Under the pieces are notes generated by a model. That model was not told where the DNA came from. It did no database searches and saw only the letters and a program-made list of their open reading frames with translations. 23,923 nucleotides of DNA from Pseudomonadota bacterium (lineage in GTDB: Bacteria > Desulfobacterota > Syntrophobacteria > Syntrophobacterales > Syntrophobacteraceae): positions 1 to 23,923 of the forward strand of contig JAEZXS010000328.1 in assembly GCA_023442755.1 (NCBI GenBank). The letters are read 5' to 3'. Made by a program: the position numbers and the translations under genes. Positions 1-9,251 of this stretch are shown piece by piece (the stretch's first letter is position 1; every line of letters begins with the position of its first letter).

Positions 1-2119
<2,119 letters not shown>

Positions 2120-2194
2120 GCTATCTGCTCCCTTCGTTGTGTAAATTGTTCAAACAACGGTTACTCGAAATTAATGTGCAGGGTCTGCACCGAT

Positions 2195-2692
2195 CTACTC
2201 TTTCCGACTTTCTTTTTGTGGATCGCCTCCCCCGCCGGAGAGCTTCTCGCCCTCCCCCTTCAGATCGGCCTTAGCTTTGCACTCCGAGCAAAGTCCGTGG
2301 TACTCCATCCGATAGGTCATGACTTCGAAACCGATCTTTTCACGGACCTCATCCGGAGACATGTGCGTCCCGGCGTCGAAATCCTGTATTCTCCCGCAAG
2401 ATGTGCAGATAAGATTGATATGAAAAGAGAGGTTGGCTTCGTATCGGTTATCCTCCCTGAACGTCAACATGTTGATCAGGCCGTTCATCGTAAGAACATG
2501 CAACGTGTTGTAAACAGTCGCCAAACTCAACCTGGGTTGAATCTTTTTCACTTCTTCAAAGATCCTGTAAGCTCCAGGGTGTTCAGGAGTGGAGACCAGG
2601 TAGTCCAAAATGGCTTTCCTCTGGCCGGTAATACGATACCCCGCCATCCGAAGAGCCTGCTCCATGGCTTGTCTTCTTTGTCCTGCCTCCAA
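2195..2692 (-). CDS. perR: Fur-family regulator, PerR-like
   Basis: This is a 165-residue metal-dependent repressor of the Fur/PerR family, probably sensing peroxide given that katG follows it. The N-terminal winged helix (about residues 10-85, with RLSLATVYNTLHVL as recognition region) precedes a metal-binding and dimerisation domain. The structural zinc site has Cys96/Cys99 (ICTSC) and Cys135/Cys138 (LCSEC). By alignment to B. subtilis PerR, His38 and His91, the equivalents of the two peroxide-oxidised ligands, are present together with Asp104. The Asp85 position is Glu and the His93 position is Asn, so metal preference may differ. The start is taken as TTG at 2690-2692 because AGGAG lies five bases upstream; an ATG ten codons in (2665) is the alternative. 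The C-terminal tail after residue 140 is charged and Gly-rich and looks disordered. Confidence 0.93.
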   Translation of the reverse strand: MEAGQRRQAMEQALRMAGYRITGQRKAILDYLVSTPEHPGAYRIFEEVKKIQPRLSLATVYNTLHVLTMNGLINMLTFREDNRYEANLSFHINLICTSCGRIQDFDAGTHMSPDEVREKIGFEVMTYRMEYHGLCSECKAKADLKGEGEKLSGGGGDPQKESRKE

Positions 2693-2717
2693 GAAATCTC
2701 CTTTGTGATTTAGGTGA

Positions 2718-2748
2718 TAATTAGAATCATTCTAATTAGAGTTGTCAA
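2718..2748 (-). promoter_or_regulatory. perR-katG promoter with PerR box between -35 and -10
   Basis: Read on the minus strand, TTGACA (2743-2748) and TCTAAT (2720-2725) are separated by 17 bases. A perfect 21-base palindrome at 2718-2738, with core TTAGAATCATTCTAA, fills the spacer and overlaps the -10. It differs from the known PerR box TTATAATNATTATAA at one base per arm. Binding there would block polymerase, giving autorepression and peroxide-inducible katG. Confidence 0.85.
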
Positions 2749-2955
2749 GAGAGCGGGTTGCAGTAGGGTGCGAAGGAAAGACTTCAGCCGATCCGCTCTG
2801 GGCAAGCCCGCTATTTCGGATGAATCAGGCTCATCAGCTTGCCGTGATGTCCTTATGTTCTTCGCGACATGTCAGGGATAAATATGTATATTGGCGGGAG
2901 CGGCCTCAACCGCGATCAATCAATTCACGGGCCAGACTGAGCAAGGTAAAAGGCG

Positions 2956-3750
2956 ATGACTACCGGTCCCCGGGTGAACAACGAAATATACGAACTGCAG
3001 GGCGACACCTGGTGGGACGATGACGCCGAGTTCGACCTTTCCAGCCTGAGGTATTGCGTAAATCCGGTGCGGTATGCCTATTTCGCCAGGGTGTTGCGGG
3101 AGATCGGCTTTCCCGGTGAGACTCTTCTGGACGTTGGCTGCGGAGGAGGTTTTCTTTCGGAAGAGTTCGCCCGGGACGGGTTCAAGGTAACGGGCATCGA
3201 CCCTTCCCCAAAATCCATTGCCGCGGCGGAAAAGCATGCCGCGGAAAACGGACTGGAAATCCGCTACGAAGTCGGCCACGGCGAAAAACTACCTTTCCCG
3301 GACGGTTCCTTTGACCTGGTCGCCTGCTGCGATGTGCTCGAACACGTGGACGACCCGGTGCAGGTAGTGCGGGAGGTCGCCCGCGTGCTGAAGCCGGAAG
3401 GCGTTTTCTTCTTCGACACCGTGAACCGGACGTGGCTCAGCAAGATAGCGCTCATAAAGATCTGGCAGGAATGGTCGATTACCCGGTGCTGCCCGACGAA
3501 TGCCCATGTCTGGGAAAAATTCATCAAGCCTGCCGAACTCACAGAAATCCTGCAATCCAATGGACTAATCGTGCGCGGGATGCGCGGGATTGCCCCCAAA
3601 AGGCGCAACTTCCTTGCCCTGCTGCGCCATCTGCGCGCCATAAAGACCGGCCGGATGCGAAATCAACGGATGGCAACCGCACTCCAGCTAACCGAAACCG
3701 GCGACCTGAAGCTTTCCTACATGGGCTATGCGGTAAAAGGCATCCGGTAA
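2956..3750 (+). CDS. UbiG-like SAM-dependent methyltransferase
   Basis: This is a 264-residue class I methyltransferase. The SAM-binding loop LDVGCGGGF is at residues 58-66, followed by an acidic strand end (VTGIDPSP) and the post-motif DLVACCDVLEHVDD. The N-terminus (NEIYELQGDTWWDDD, then SLRYCVNPVRYAYF) matches the start of UbiG, the O-methyltransferase of ubiquinone synthesis, so the fold and subfamily are well supported. The substrate is not: an anaerobe of this type would be expected to use menaquinone, and no quinone genes are adjacent. The ATG at 2956 follows an AAGG-like site. An inverted repeat lies about 40 bases after the stop, and Ku follows on the same strand after 157 bases. Confidence 0.85.
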   Translation: MTTGPRVNNEIYELQGDTWWDDDAEFDLSSLRYCVNPVRYAYFARVLREIGFPGETLLDVGCGGGFLSEEFARDGFKVTGIDPSPKSIAAAEKHAAENGLEIRYEVGHGEKLPFPDGSFDLVACCDVLEHVDDPVQVVREVARVLKPEGVFFFDTVNRTWLSKIALIKIWQEWSITRCCPTNAHVWEKFIKPAELTEILQSNGLIVRGMRGIAPKRRNFLALLRHLRAIKTGRMRNQRMATALQLTETGDLKLSYMGYAVKGIR

Positions 3751-3790
3751 ATCGTATTGCGCGTAGTAATGAGTATAAGTCAATCATTTC

Positions 3791-3817
3791 GCACTCCTCA
3801 ACCAACTCCAGGAGTGC
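3791..3817. repeat. Inverted repeat between the methyltransferase and Ku genes
   Basis: GCACTCCT (3791-3798) and AGGAGTGC (3810-3817) can form an eight-base-pair stem with an eleven-base loop. No T tract follows on either strand, so it is not a standard terminator. It could be an operator for the Ku gene or a weak transcript 3' end. Confidence 0.4.
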
Positions 3818-3907
3818 ATGGCGACCTGCCCTCTTCGTCATTATCTTTTCGTTAGAATACCGCTGATCTATATTCGATACGGAAGCAGCAGCATCGGAGG
3901 CGGGAGA

Positions 3908-4804
3908 ATGGCAAGGCCCATATGGAAGGGAAATATCTCGTTCGGCCTGGTAAACATACCTATCAGTCTGTACTCTGCCGAGCAGAAATCCGAAATGCAT
4001 TTCAAGCTGATAGACAAGCGCAATAAATCGCCGGTACGCTATGAGCGGGTGAACGAAGAAACCAGGCAGGAGGTCCCCTGGGACCAGATCGTGAAGGGCT
4101 ACGAGTACGACCCGGACAACCTGGTGCTCCTTACCGACGAAGACCTCAAAAGCGTTGCCGTCGAAGCCACCCAGACAATAGATATCTCCGATTTCGTCAA
4201 CCTCGAATCCATAGGGTACGCGTTTTTCGAAAAGCCCTATTACGTGGTCCCGGGCAAGAAGGCCGAAAAGGGATACGTCCTGCTCCGGGAAGTCCTGAAG
4301 CGCACCGGCAAGGTTGCCATCGCAAAGGTCGTCATCCGGTCGCGTCAGTACCTCGCGGCCCTCGTCCCCCAGGGCAACGCCATGATTTTGAACATACTGC
4401 GCTACTACAACGAAGTGCGAAACTCTTCGGAGTTCAACTTCCCGGAAGGAGATCTTGAAACGTACAAGATCACGGACAAAGAACTCCAGTTTGCCGAAAT
4501 GCTGGTCAACACGATGATGAGCGAATGGGAACCGGAGAAATACCATGACGAATACCGCGATGCGCTGATGTCCTGGATCGAGGAAAGGGTGCGTACCGGT
4601 GAGACCGCCCCGGTGCAACCTGCCGAAGCGGCACGGGAAACCGGCAAGGTAATCGACATGATGGACCTGCTCAAAAGAAGCGTCGAGCAGGTTTCGAAGC
4701 AGAGAGGCAGGGAAGAGGAAAAGCCCGGGCGCAAAGCCGAGCGACCGAGGAGGGTCGGGCGCCCCAAGGCGGCCGGCAGCGATGAACAGGCAAAGTCGGC
4801 CTGA
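3908..4804 (+). CDS. ku: Bacterial Ku, DNA double-strand break end-binding protein
   Basis: This is a 298-residue homodimeric ring protein that binds DNA ends in bacterial non-homologous end joining and normally recruits the ligase LigD. The family start MARPIWKGNISFGLVNIP is unmistakable, and the core beta-barrel and bridge region run to about residue 250. The ATG at 3908 is preceded by a GGAGGCGGGAG ribosome site. The last 40 or so residues are rich in Lys, Arg and Glu and include RRVGRPKA, which resembles an AT-hook (GRP core between basic residues). Basic C-terminal tails are common in bacterial Ku and bind DNA. No ligD is present in this window, so the partner ligase must be encoded elsewhere or be a different enzyme. 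Confidence 0.96.
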   Translation: MARPIWKGNISFGLVNIPISLYSAEQKSEMHFKLIDKRNKSPVRYERVNEETRQEVPWDQIVKGYEYDPDNLVLLTDEDLKSVAVEATQTIDISDFVNLESIGYAFFEKPYYVVPGKKAEKGYVLLREVLKRTGKVAIAKVVIRSRQYLAALVPQGNAMILNILRYYNEVRNSSEFNFPEGDLETYKITDKELQFAEMLVNTMMSEWEPEKYHDEYRDALMSWIEERVRTGETAPVQPAEAARETGKVIDMMDLLKRSVEQVSKQRGREEEKPGRKAERPRRVGRPKAAGSDEQAKSA

Positions 4805-4905
4805 TGCACGGACGGACGAGTAGCCGTCGGAGGCACAACCGGCCTCTGTCGTTTGTCGGGGATTCCAATCGCCTCAGAAGAAATAGAGTCCGAGAAGGGG
4901 TTGCC

Positions 4906-5448
4906 GTGTTCATTCCAACAAAGGCTTTTCTGACAAAAGGTACAGGCTTTCACAAAAACGAGCTCCAATCCTACGAGTTGGCCCTGAGAGATGCCGGCAT
5001 AGAGAAACTCAACCTGGTGAGTGTGTCCAGTATCTTCCCGCCGAATTGTGAGATTATCGAGAGGCAGGAGGGCTTAAAGCTTCTTGAGCCTGGAAAAGTA
5101 ACCTTTTGTGTGATGGCGCGCCTTCACACGAATGAATACAGGAGAATGATCGGAGCCTCCATAGGCATCGCGTTTCCGTCCGACAGGAACAATTATGGCT
5201 ACATCAGTGAATACCATTCTTTCGGAAAGGACGAGTCCGAATTGGGAGATTTTGCCGAGGATCTTGCTTCCACCATGCTGGCAACCACTCTGGGAATTGA
5301 GTTCGATCCGGATAAGGACTATGACGAGCGCAGGCAGATCTACCTCATGAGCGGGAAAGTTGTTGAAGCCCTTTCATTTCCCTGCGTAGATCACGGAAGG
5401 AAAGGCGGCTATGTTACGGTCGTCTCGAGCATTGTTTTTATTGAATGA
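4906..5448 (+). CDS. pdaD: Pyruvoyl-dependent arginine decarboxylase
   Basis: This is a 180-residue enzyme converting arginine to agmatine, the first step of one polyamine route. The proenzyme cleaves itself at a Ser-Ser bond and turns the second serine into a pyruvoyl group. The expected site is visible as LVSVSSIFPP, with cleavage between Ser41 and Ser42. Other family features are FIPTKAFLTKGTG at the N-terminus, MARLHTNEYRRMIGASIG, GYISEYHSFG and AEDLASTMLATTLG. I chose GTG at 4906 because the family begins right there and GAGAAGGGG lies five bases upstream; the open frame extends back to 4804 but that part looks non-coding. The gene is on the same strand as Ku, 101 bases downstream. No agmatine-processing gene is next to it. 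Confidence 0.93.
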   Translation: MFIPTKAFLTKGTGFHKNELQSYELALRDAGIEKLNLVSVSSIFPPNCEIIERQEGLKLLEPGKVTFCVMARLHTNEYRRMIGASIGIAFPSDRNNYGYISEYHSFGKDESELGDFAEDLASTMLATTLGIEFDPDKDYDERRQIYLMSGKVVEALSFPCVDHGRKGGYVTVVSSIVFIE

Positions 5449-5536
5449 TGAGTCCCGGGAGCCATTTTCCAACGGCCGGCCAACCAGTCTCCTGCCCGTC
5501 CGGCTTGGAGTCGAGCCCGAGATGTTTGTCGACAGC

Positions 5537-6544
5537 TCATAGATATACAGCGTCGATGTCGAGTGTGGAGCGGACTCCAAGGTCGTCATAGTTTTCGTTC
5601 AGCCAGGTTTCGGCGGCACGGAAGCCCACATCGTGCAGATGCTTCAGAAATGCCCATTCCGCATTGAATTTACTTGAGACGCCGAGTTCTCTAAGTGCGA
5701 AGTCGGCGTTGATGCGATGAAAAAACACGTCCTTGAATCGTTCTTCTTCCAGGTTTTGCACTTCAATCAGTTTTTTCAGCAAGGCTATCGTTCGGACCTC
5801 TTTAATAAGCGCTGCATTGAATGAAATCTCGTTTACACGGTTGTGAATATCGCCGGCACCGCGCGGTATATCCTGGCGATGGACGGGATTGATCTGGACG
5901 ATCACGATATCGCGCCCTCCGCATTCTTCAACCAGCGGAAACAAAGCAGGATTTCCCATATATCCGCCGTCCCAGTAAGCTTCTCCATCGATTTCAACCG
6001 CGTGGAACAGGAATGGCAGGCATGCCGAAGCCATCACCATATCCGCCGTCATTTCTTCACGACGAAAAATTTTTAGCTTCCCGGTTCGGACATTGGTTGC
6101 CGCGACAAACAGTTTGATTCCTTCGGCATTGCGCACATGCTCGAAGTCCACCAGCGCGGCAAGCTGCATGCGAAGGGGGTTGAGATCAAAAGGATTGAAC
6201 TGGTAGGGAGAGACCAGACGGGAGAGAAGGTCGAACATTATGAATCCCGGCGAATGGTCCAGGGTCCAACGCCCTCTCAAATGGTCCAGCGGCGTCCGCT
6301 GGAGAGGTGAAAAATCCGCCGACCTGCTTACTGCAGCCCAGAAAGAGTCGAGCGCTTCGCGCGCACCTTGCCGTCCTCCCCGGTCAAGCCCGTCAGCCAG
6401 CACCACAGCATTCATGGCGCCGGCGCTTGTGCCGCAGATCCCCTCAATGCCGACCCGATCGTCCCCGAGCAGATAATCCAGAACGCCCCACGTAAAAGCA
6501 CCATGAGCACCGCCGCCTTGCAATGCCAGTTCGATCAGTTTCAC
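5537..6544 (-). CDS. Patatin-like phospholipase (RssA-type)
   Basis: This is a 335-residue member of the patatin serine hydrolase family, which cleaves acyl chains from lipids with a Ser-Asp dyad. The glycine-rich oxyanion loop GGGAHG is at residues 10-15, the nucleophile elbow GTSAG has Ser40, and the catalytic Asp192 is in WDGGYMGNP, so all catalytic elements are intact. There is no signal peptide or membrane segment. Translation starts at GTG (6542-6544), behind a GAGGGG ribosome site. It is convergent with the arginine decarboxylase and divergent from the HdeD-like gene. The natural substrate cannot be told from the sequence. Confidence 0.9.
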   Translation of the reverse strand: MKLIELALQGGGAHGAFTWGVLDYLLGDDRVGIEGICGTSAGAMNAVVLADGLDRGGRQGAREALDSFWAAVSRSADFSPLQRTPLDHLRGRWTLDHSPGFIMFDLLSRLVSPYQFNPFDLNPLRMQLAALVDFEHVRNAEGIKLFVAATNVRTGKLKIFRREEMTADMVMASACLPFLFHAVEIDGEAYWDGGYMGNPALFPLVEECGGRDIVIVQINPVHRQDIPRGAGDIHNRVNEISFNAALIKEVRTIALLKKLIEVQNLEEERFKDVFFHRINADFALRELGVSSKFNAEWAFLKHLHDVGFRAAETWLNENYDDLGVRSTLDIDAVYL

Positions 6545-6719
6545 CTTGCCCCTCCCCTTTCGTGGTTAATCGGGATTCAAACTCGTAACGCCTCCCTTAA
6601 TTGGAAATGGGGCATGGGATGTATTTGTGGATACCGGAACAGTATTAACAGGGCAGCACGGGCCTGATCTTTGCCTCATACCCGGCGGTGCTGGACTTTC
6701 CTCTTTCCCGCACTACCTT

Positions 6720-6741
6720 AATTTCAGGTTGTTTTGAAATT
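6720..6741. repeat. Small inverted repeat upstream of the HdeD-like gene
   Basis: AATTTCA (6720-6726) and TGAAATT (6735-6741) are separated by eight bases and end about ten bases before the ribosome site of the HdeD-like gene. It may be an operator or a leader hairpin; no function is shown. Confidence 0.35.
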
Positions 6742-6764
6742 CCGCTTTCTCAAGGAGAAATGAA

Positions 6765-7373
6765 GTGAATAACGTAAGCAAAGAAACTGAACCCCAAGAA
6801 GTGAGGCAAGTACGAGATCATCTGGGATGGTTCATCGGCCTGGCAGTCGGCCTTATCATCCTGGGCTGGCTGGATATTTTCGTACCGTTCGTTTCCGGCG
6901 TCGCCATGCAGAATCTTGCCGGAATCCTGTTGGTGATCGGTGGAATAATGTACATCGTCCACACATTGCGGTGGAGAATGTCCGAAAGGATCGTCCCGGG
7001 TTTCTTTATAGGCATTCTCTATGTTGCGTTCGGCCTTCTGCTTCTTACATCGTCAGTAAGGGTTGCCTTCGCCCTTACGTTCTTTGTGGGTCTATTCTTC
7101 TTTATAGAAGGAATCTTCAAGATTGTTCAGTCCATTCGCACACGACCGTCTTCAGGGTGGGGCTGGATGCTCTTCAGCGGGATAGTGTCGGTCTTCCTTG
7201 CCCTGATCCTTTGGGGCGGACGACCGCTGACAGCTTTTTGGGCCCTCGGTGTTTTCATCGGCATCAATTTGCTGATAGGGGGGTTTGCGGTATTGATGAT
7301 TGCCCTGACAGTTCGCGCCTCAGTCAGGGCGGGAGAGCGTTTCTGTATCGGAGGGGAGTGCTTTCAGGCTTGA
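6765..7373 (+). CDS. HdeD-family (DUF308) six-helix membrane protein
   Basis: This 202-residue protein has six predicted membrane helices at about residues 20-42, 50-68, 76-96, 100-121, 133-152 and 156-181. They form the paired-helix repeats typical of the HdeD family, whose E. coli member is linked to acid resistance. No enzymatic motif is seen and the molecular function of the family is unclear. The GTG at 6765 is the likely start because AAGGAG lies seven bases upstream; the nearby ATG at 6760 is out of frame and stops after two codons. The gene ends just before a bidirectional terminator. Confidence 0.85.
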   Translation: MNNVSKETEPQEVRQVRDHLGWFIGLAVGLIILGWLDIFVPFVSGVAMQNLAGILLVIGGIMYIVHTLRWRMSERIVPGFFIGILYVAFGLLLLTSSVRVAFALTFFVGLFFFIEGIFKIVQSIRTRPSSGWGWMLFSGIVSVFLALILWGGRPLTAFWALGVFIGINLLIGGFAVLMIALTVRASVRAGERFCIGGECFQA

Positions 7374-7440
7374 GAGCATCCTCGCGCAGTACACAATGAT
7401 TGCTGTGGACAACACAGGAGAAAAACCGGGCGGCGAGACA

Positions 7441-7477
7441 AAAAAAGCGGAATGCATTTTCTGCACTCCGCTTTTTT
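7441..7477. terminator. Bidirectional terminator between the HdeD-like and sigma-factor genes
   Basis: AAAAAAGCGGAATGCA (7441-7456) and TGCACTCCGCTTTTTT (7462-7477) form a 16-position stem with one mismatch and a five-base loop. A-tract and T-tract flanks give a U run in both directions, serving the convergent genes on either side. Confidence 0.9.
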
Positions 7478-7493
7478 CGATTGAACATCGAGG

Positions 7494-8810
7494 TTAATCG
7501 ATAAAGGTCTTCAGGCAGGCCTGCCTGTTGGGATTTTTCAATTTGCGCAAAGCTTTCTTCTCTATCTGCCGGATGCGCTCTTTCGAAACGTTGAAAATCC
7601 TGCCGATCTTTTCCAGCGTTTCGGCGGGCTGTCCATCGAGGCCGAACCGCAACCGCAAGATCTTTTCCTCCCGGGGCTGCAGAGTGGAAAGCAGTGTACG
7701 GGTTATCTCAGCCAGTTCCTTATCCGAGCACTCTTCCATCGGAGAAGCCGCACGTTCGTCCTCAATGAAATCCCCCAGCCGCTGTTCGTCCTCGCCGATG
7801 GGCGTTTCAAGAGAGATCGGCTGAGCGGCAAGCGTCAGCACCATCTGCACTTTTTCGACGGGCAGCTTGGAACGCTCGGCTATTTCCAGCGGGGTGGGCT
7901 CTCGCCCCAGTTCCTTCAAAAGTTCATAATAGACCTTGAAGAAAAGATTTTTCAGTTCGATGAAATGAACCGGCAGCCTGATCGTTCGGGTCTTGTCATA
8001 AATGCCGCGGATGATGCTCTGCCGCACCCACCAGGTCGCATACGTGCTGAAGCGGTTTCCCTTGGTATGGTCGAATCGGCCGACAGCCTTCAGCAACCCG
8101 AGGTTTCCCTCCTGGATCAGGTCGTCGAAAGTCATGCCGCGCCCCCTGTAGCGTTTGGCAATGCTCAGGACCAGGCGCAGGTTGGCGCGAACCATTTCCT
8201 GTTTGGCCGTATCCACCGCCCGCATGATCGCCCGTACGCGCGCAAGAGAACCGGAGAAAAGCGGATTTTCCGGATGATCCTGGCTGGCCCGCTCCAGAGT
8301 GCGCACAATTACTTTGAGCACCTTGTCCCGCACCCCCGGGAAGGTCTTTTCGTGTTCGAGCAGCTTTATGACCTTGTCGTTGAGATCGGCTATGATCTTG
8401 TGCTCGCCCGTGCGCTTTTCGATTATCCGCACCAATTCGTCCTGACCGTGGCGGATTATCTGGGCCAACTCCGTTTCCCGCTCCTGGGTGAGCAGAGGAT
8501 AGCTGGACACCTCCTTGAGGTAGCAGGTTATGTGGTCTTCGTCGAAGTCTTCTCCGGCAGGCGCCGCAACCCCGGCCTGAGCTTCTTCTTCCTCGTCCTC
8601 AACCTCGGCCGGTTCCTCGGCCAGTTCGGCGATCGCGAGAGACTCGTCGCCGCGAGTATCCTCGTGGCCTTCCAGTTCCATATCCGAGGTGGGGAACTTG
8701 CCCCCGATGACCCGCCCGTTGCCTATCAGCCCTTCGAATTCTTCCTCGGAATTATTCTTTTTGAAGAAGTAGTCGAAGGGAAGGCATTTTTCAGAAGCTA
8801 TGGATTTCAT
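7494..8810 (-). CDS. Sigma-70 family RNA polymerase sigma factor (RpoD/RpoS type)
   Basis: This is a 438-residue sigma factor. Region 1.2 (about 91-125, ending PLLTQERETELAQII), region 2 (206-285, with DDLIQEGNLGLLKAV, FSTYATWWVRQSI and RTIRLPVH), region 3 and the region 4 helix-turn-helix (VSKERIRQIEKKAL, near the C-terminus) are all present, so it should recognise standard -10/-35 promoters. It lacks a clear full region 1.1. It has a strongly acidic, low-complexity stretch at about 44-90 and about 80 extra residues between regions 1.2 and 2, where RpoS-type factors have little. This leaves its status as primary or alternative sigma unsettled. The ATG is well supported by AAGGAG seven bases upstream. 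It has its own spacer and terminators on both sides, suggesting a single-gene unit. Confidence 0.93.
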   Translation of the reverse strand: MKSIASEKCLPFDYFFKKNNSEEEFEGLIGNGRVIGGKFPTSDMELEGHEDTRGDESLAIAELAEEPAEVEDEEEEAQAGVAAPAGEDFDEDHITCYLKEVSSYPLLTQERETELAQIIRHGQDELVRIIEKRTGEHKIIADLNDKVIKLLEHEKTFPGVRDKVLKVIVRTLERASQDHPENPLFSGSLARVRAIMRAVDTAKQEMVRANLRLVLSIAKRYRGRGMTFDDLIQEGNLGLLKAVGRFDHTKGNRFSTYATWWVRQSIIRGIYDKTRTIRLPVHFIELKNLFFKVYYELLKELGREPTPLEIAERSKLPVEKVQMVLTLAAQPISLETPIGEDEQRLGDFIEDERAASPMEECSDKELAEITRTLLSTLQPREEKILRLRFGLDGQPAETLEKIGRIFNVSKERIRQIEKKALRKLKNPNRQACLKTFID

Positions 8811-8949
8811 AACAATCTCCTTCGGGGCGCCCCAGACCGCAACGTGATTGACCTGAAATTCGTCTGAACGCCGAGCCCCTCCTTTTTATATTCAAAGCAC
8901 GAGGCTATAGTGTGCGTGCCTCGGCTTGAGGTCGGTATTAACGACAATC

Positions 8950-8977
8950 AATTTAGTTACTCCAGGTAGTTAGTCAA
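8950..8977 (-). promoter_or_regulatory. Possible promoter of the sigma-factor gene
   Basis: TTGACT (8972-8977) and TAAATT (8950-8955) are spaced by 16 bases on the minus strand, downstream of the 9044-9077 terminator and about 140 bases before the ATG. The -10 matches consensus at only four of six positions, so this is tentative. Confidence 0.35.
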
Positions 8978-9043
8978 TATTAGCGAATCAGCACTATTTC
9001 ATAAGTAAAATCGCGCCAATATACAACATATTGTAACAACTAG

Positions 9044-9077
9044 AAAAACCGCATCGGCCAAAGGGCCGACCGCGGTT
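9044..9077 (-). terminator. Rho-independent terminator on the minus strand
   Basis: AACCGC (9047-9052) pairs with GCGGTT (9072-9077), and TCGGCC (9054-9059) pairs with GGCCGA (9064-9069), around an AAAG loop. On the minus strand the stem is followed by five T residues. It ends transcripts from the GTPase gene or from the two promoter-like sites at 9110-9222. Confidence 0.8.
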
Positions 9078-9109
9078 CGGAGTAACATTTTGCTATACTG
9101 GAACTTTAT

Positions 9110-9138
9110 ATTATAAGCGGCTTATTGGTGTGATGCAA
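9110..9138 (-). promoter_or_regulatory. Promoter-like site with perfect TATAAT
   Basis: On the minus strand TTGCAT (9133-9138) is followed after exactly 17 bases by a consensus TATAAT (9110-9115). The next structure downstream is the terminator at 9044-9077, not a gene. Confidence 0.45.
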
Positions 9139-9192
9139 GAATTTTTTGAGGCGTGAGGAATTTTTGTGCCACTCTCCGCGCAAGTACTGCAA

Positions 9193-9222
9193 AGCATAGT
9201 ATGTTCGCCGCAGTTCTGTCAA
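9193..9222 (-). promoter_or_regulatory. Promoter-like site with perfect TTGACA
   Basis: On the minus strand a consensus TTGACA (9217-9222) is followed after 18 bases by TATGCT (9193-9198). It lies about 30 bases after the stop of the GTPase gene and points into the spacer before the sigma-factor gene. Confidence 0.5.
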
Positions 9223-9251
9223 CACGGCTTTGCCGCGGAACGCTCCCCGTA

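Larger units (their letters stand above)
9044..9186 (-). ncRNA. Candidate small RNA or attenuated leader
   Basis: Two promoter-like sites and a terminator face the same way here with no coding sequence between them, so a transcript of about 140 bases (upstream site) or about 60 bases (downstream site) is predicted. It does not match an RNA family I recognise. It could equally be the 3' part of the GTPase transcript. The coordinates assume a start about seven bases after the upstream -10. Confidence 0.3.
8811..9251. other. 440-bp spacer upstream of the sigma-factor gene
   Basis: No convincing protein gene is seen here. The spacer is AT-richer than its surroundings in the middle. It holds a probable promoter for the sigma gene, a small palindrome TACAACATATTGTA (9022-9035) that could be an operator, a terminator on the minus strand, and two further minus-strand promoter-like sites upstream of that terminator. 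These parts are listed separately. Confidence 0.6.

Noticed and set aside
7965..8867. 300-codon plus-strand open frame
   Set aside because: It is antisense to the sigma-factor gene, which has an excellent start and all conserved regions.
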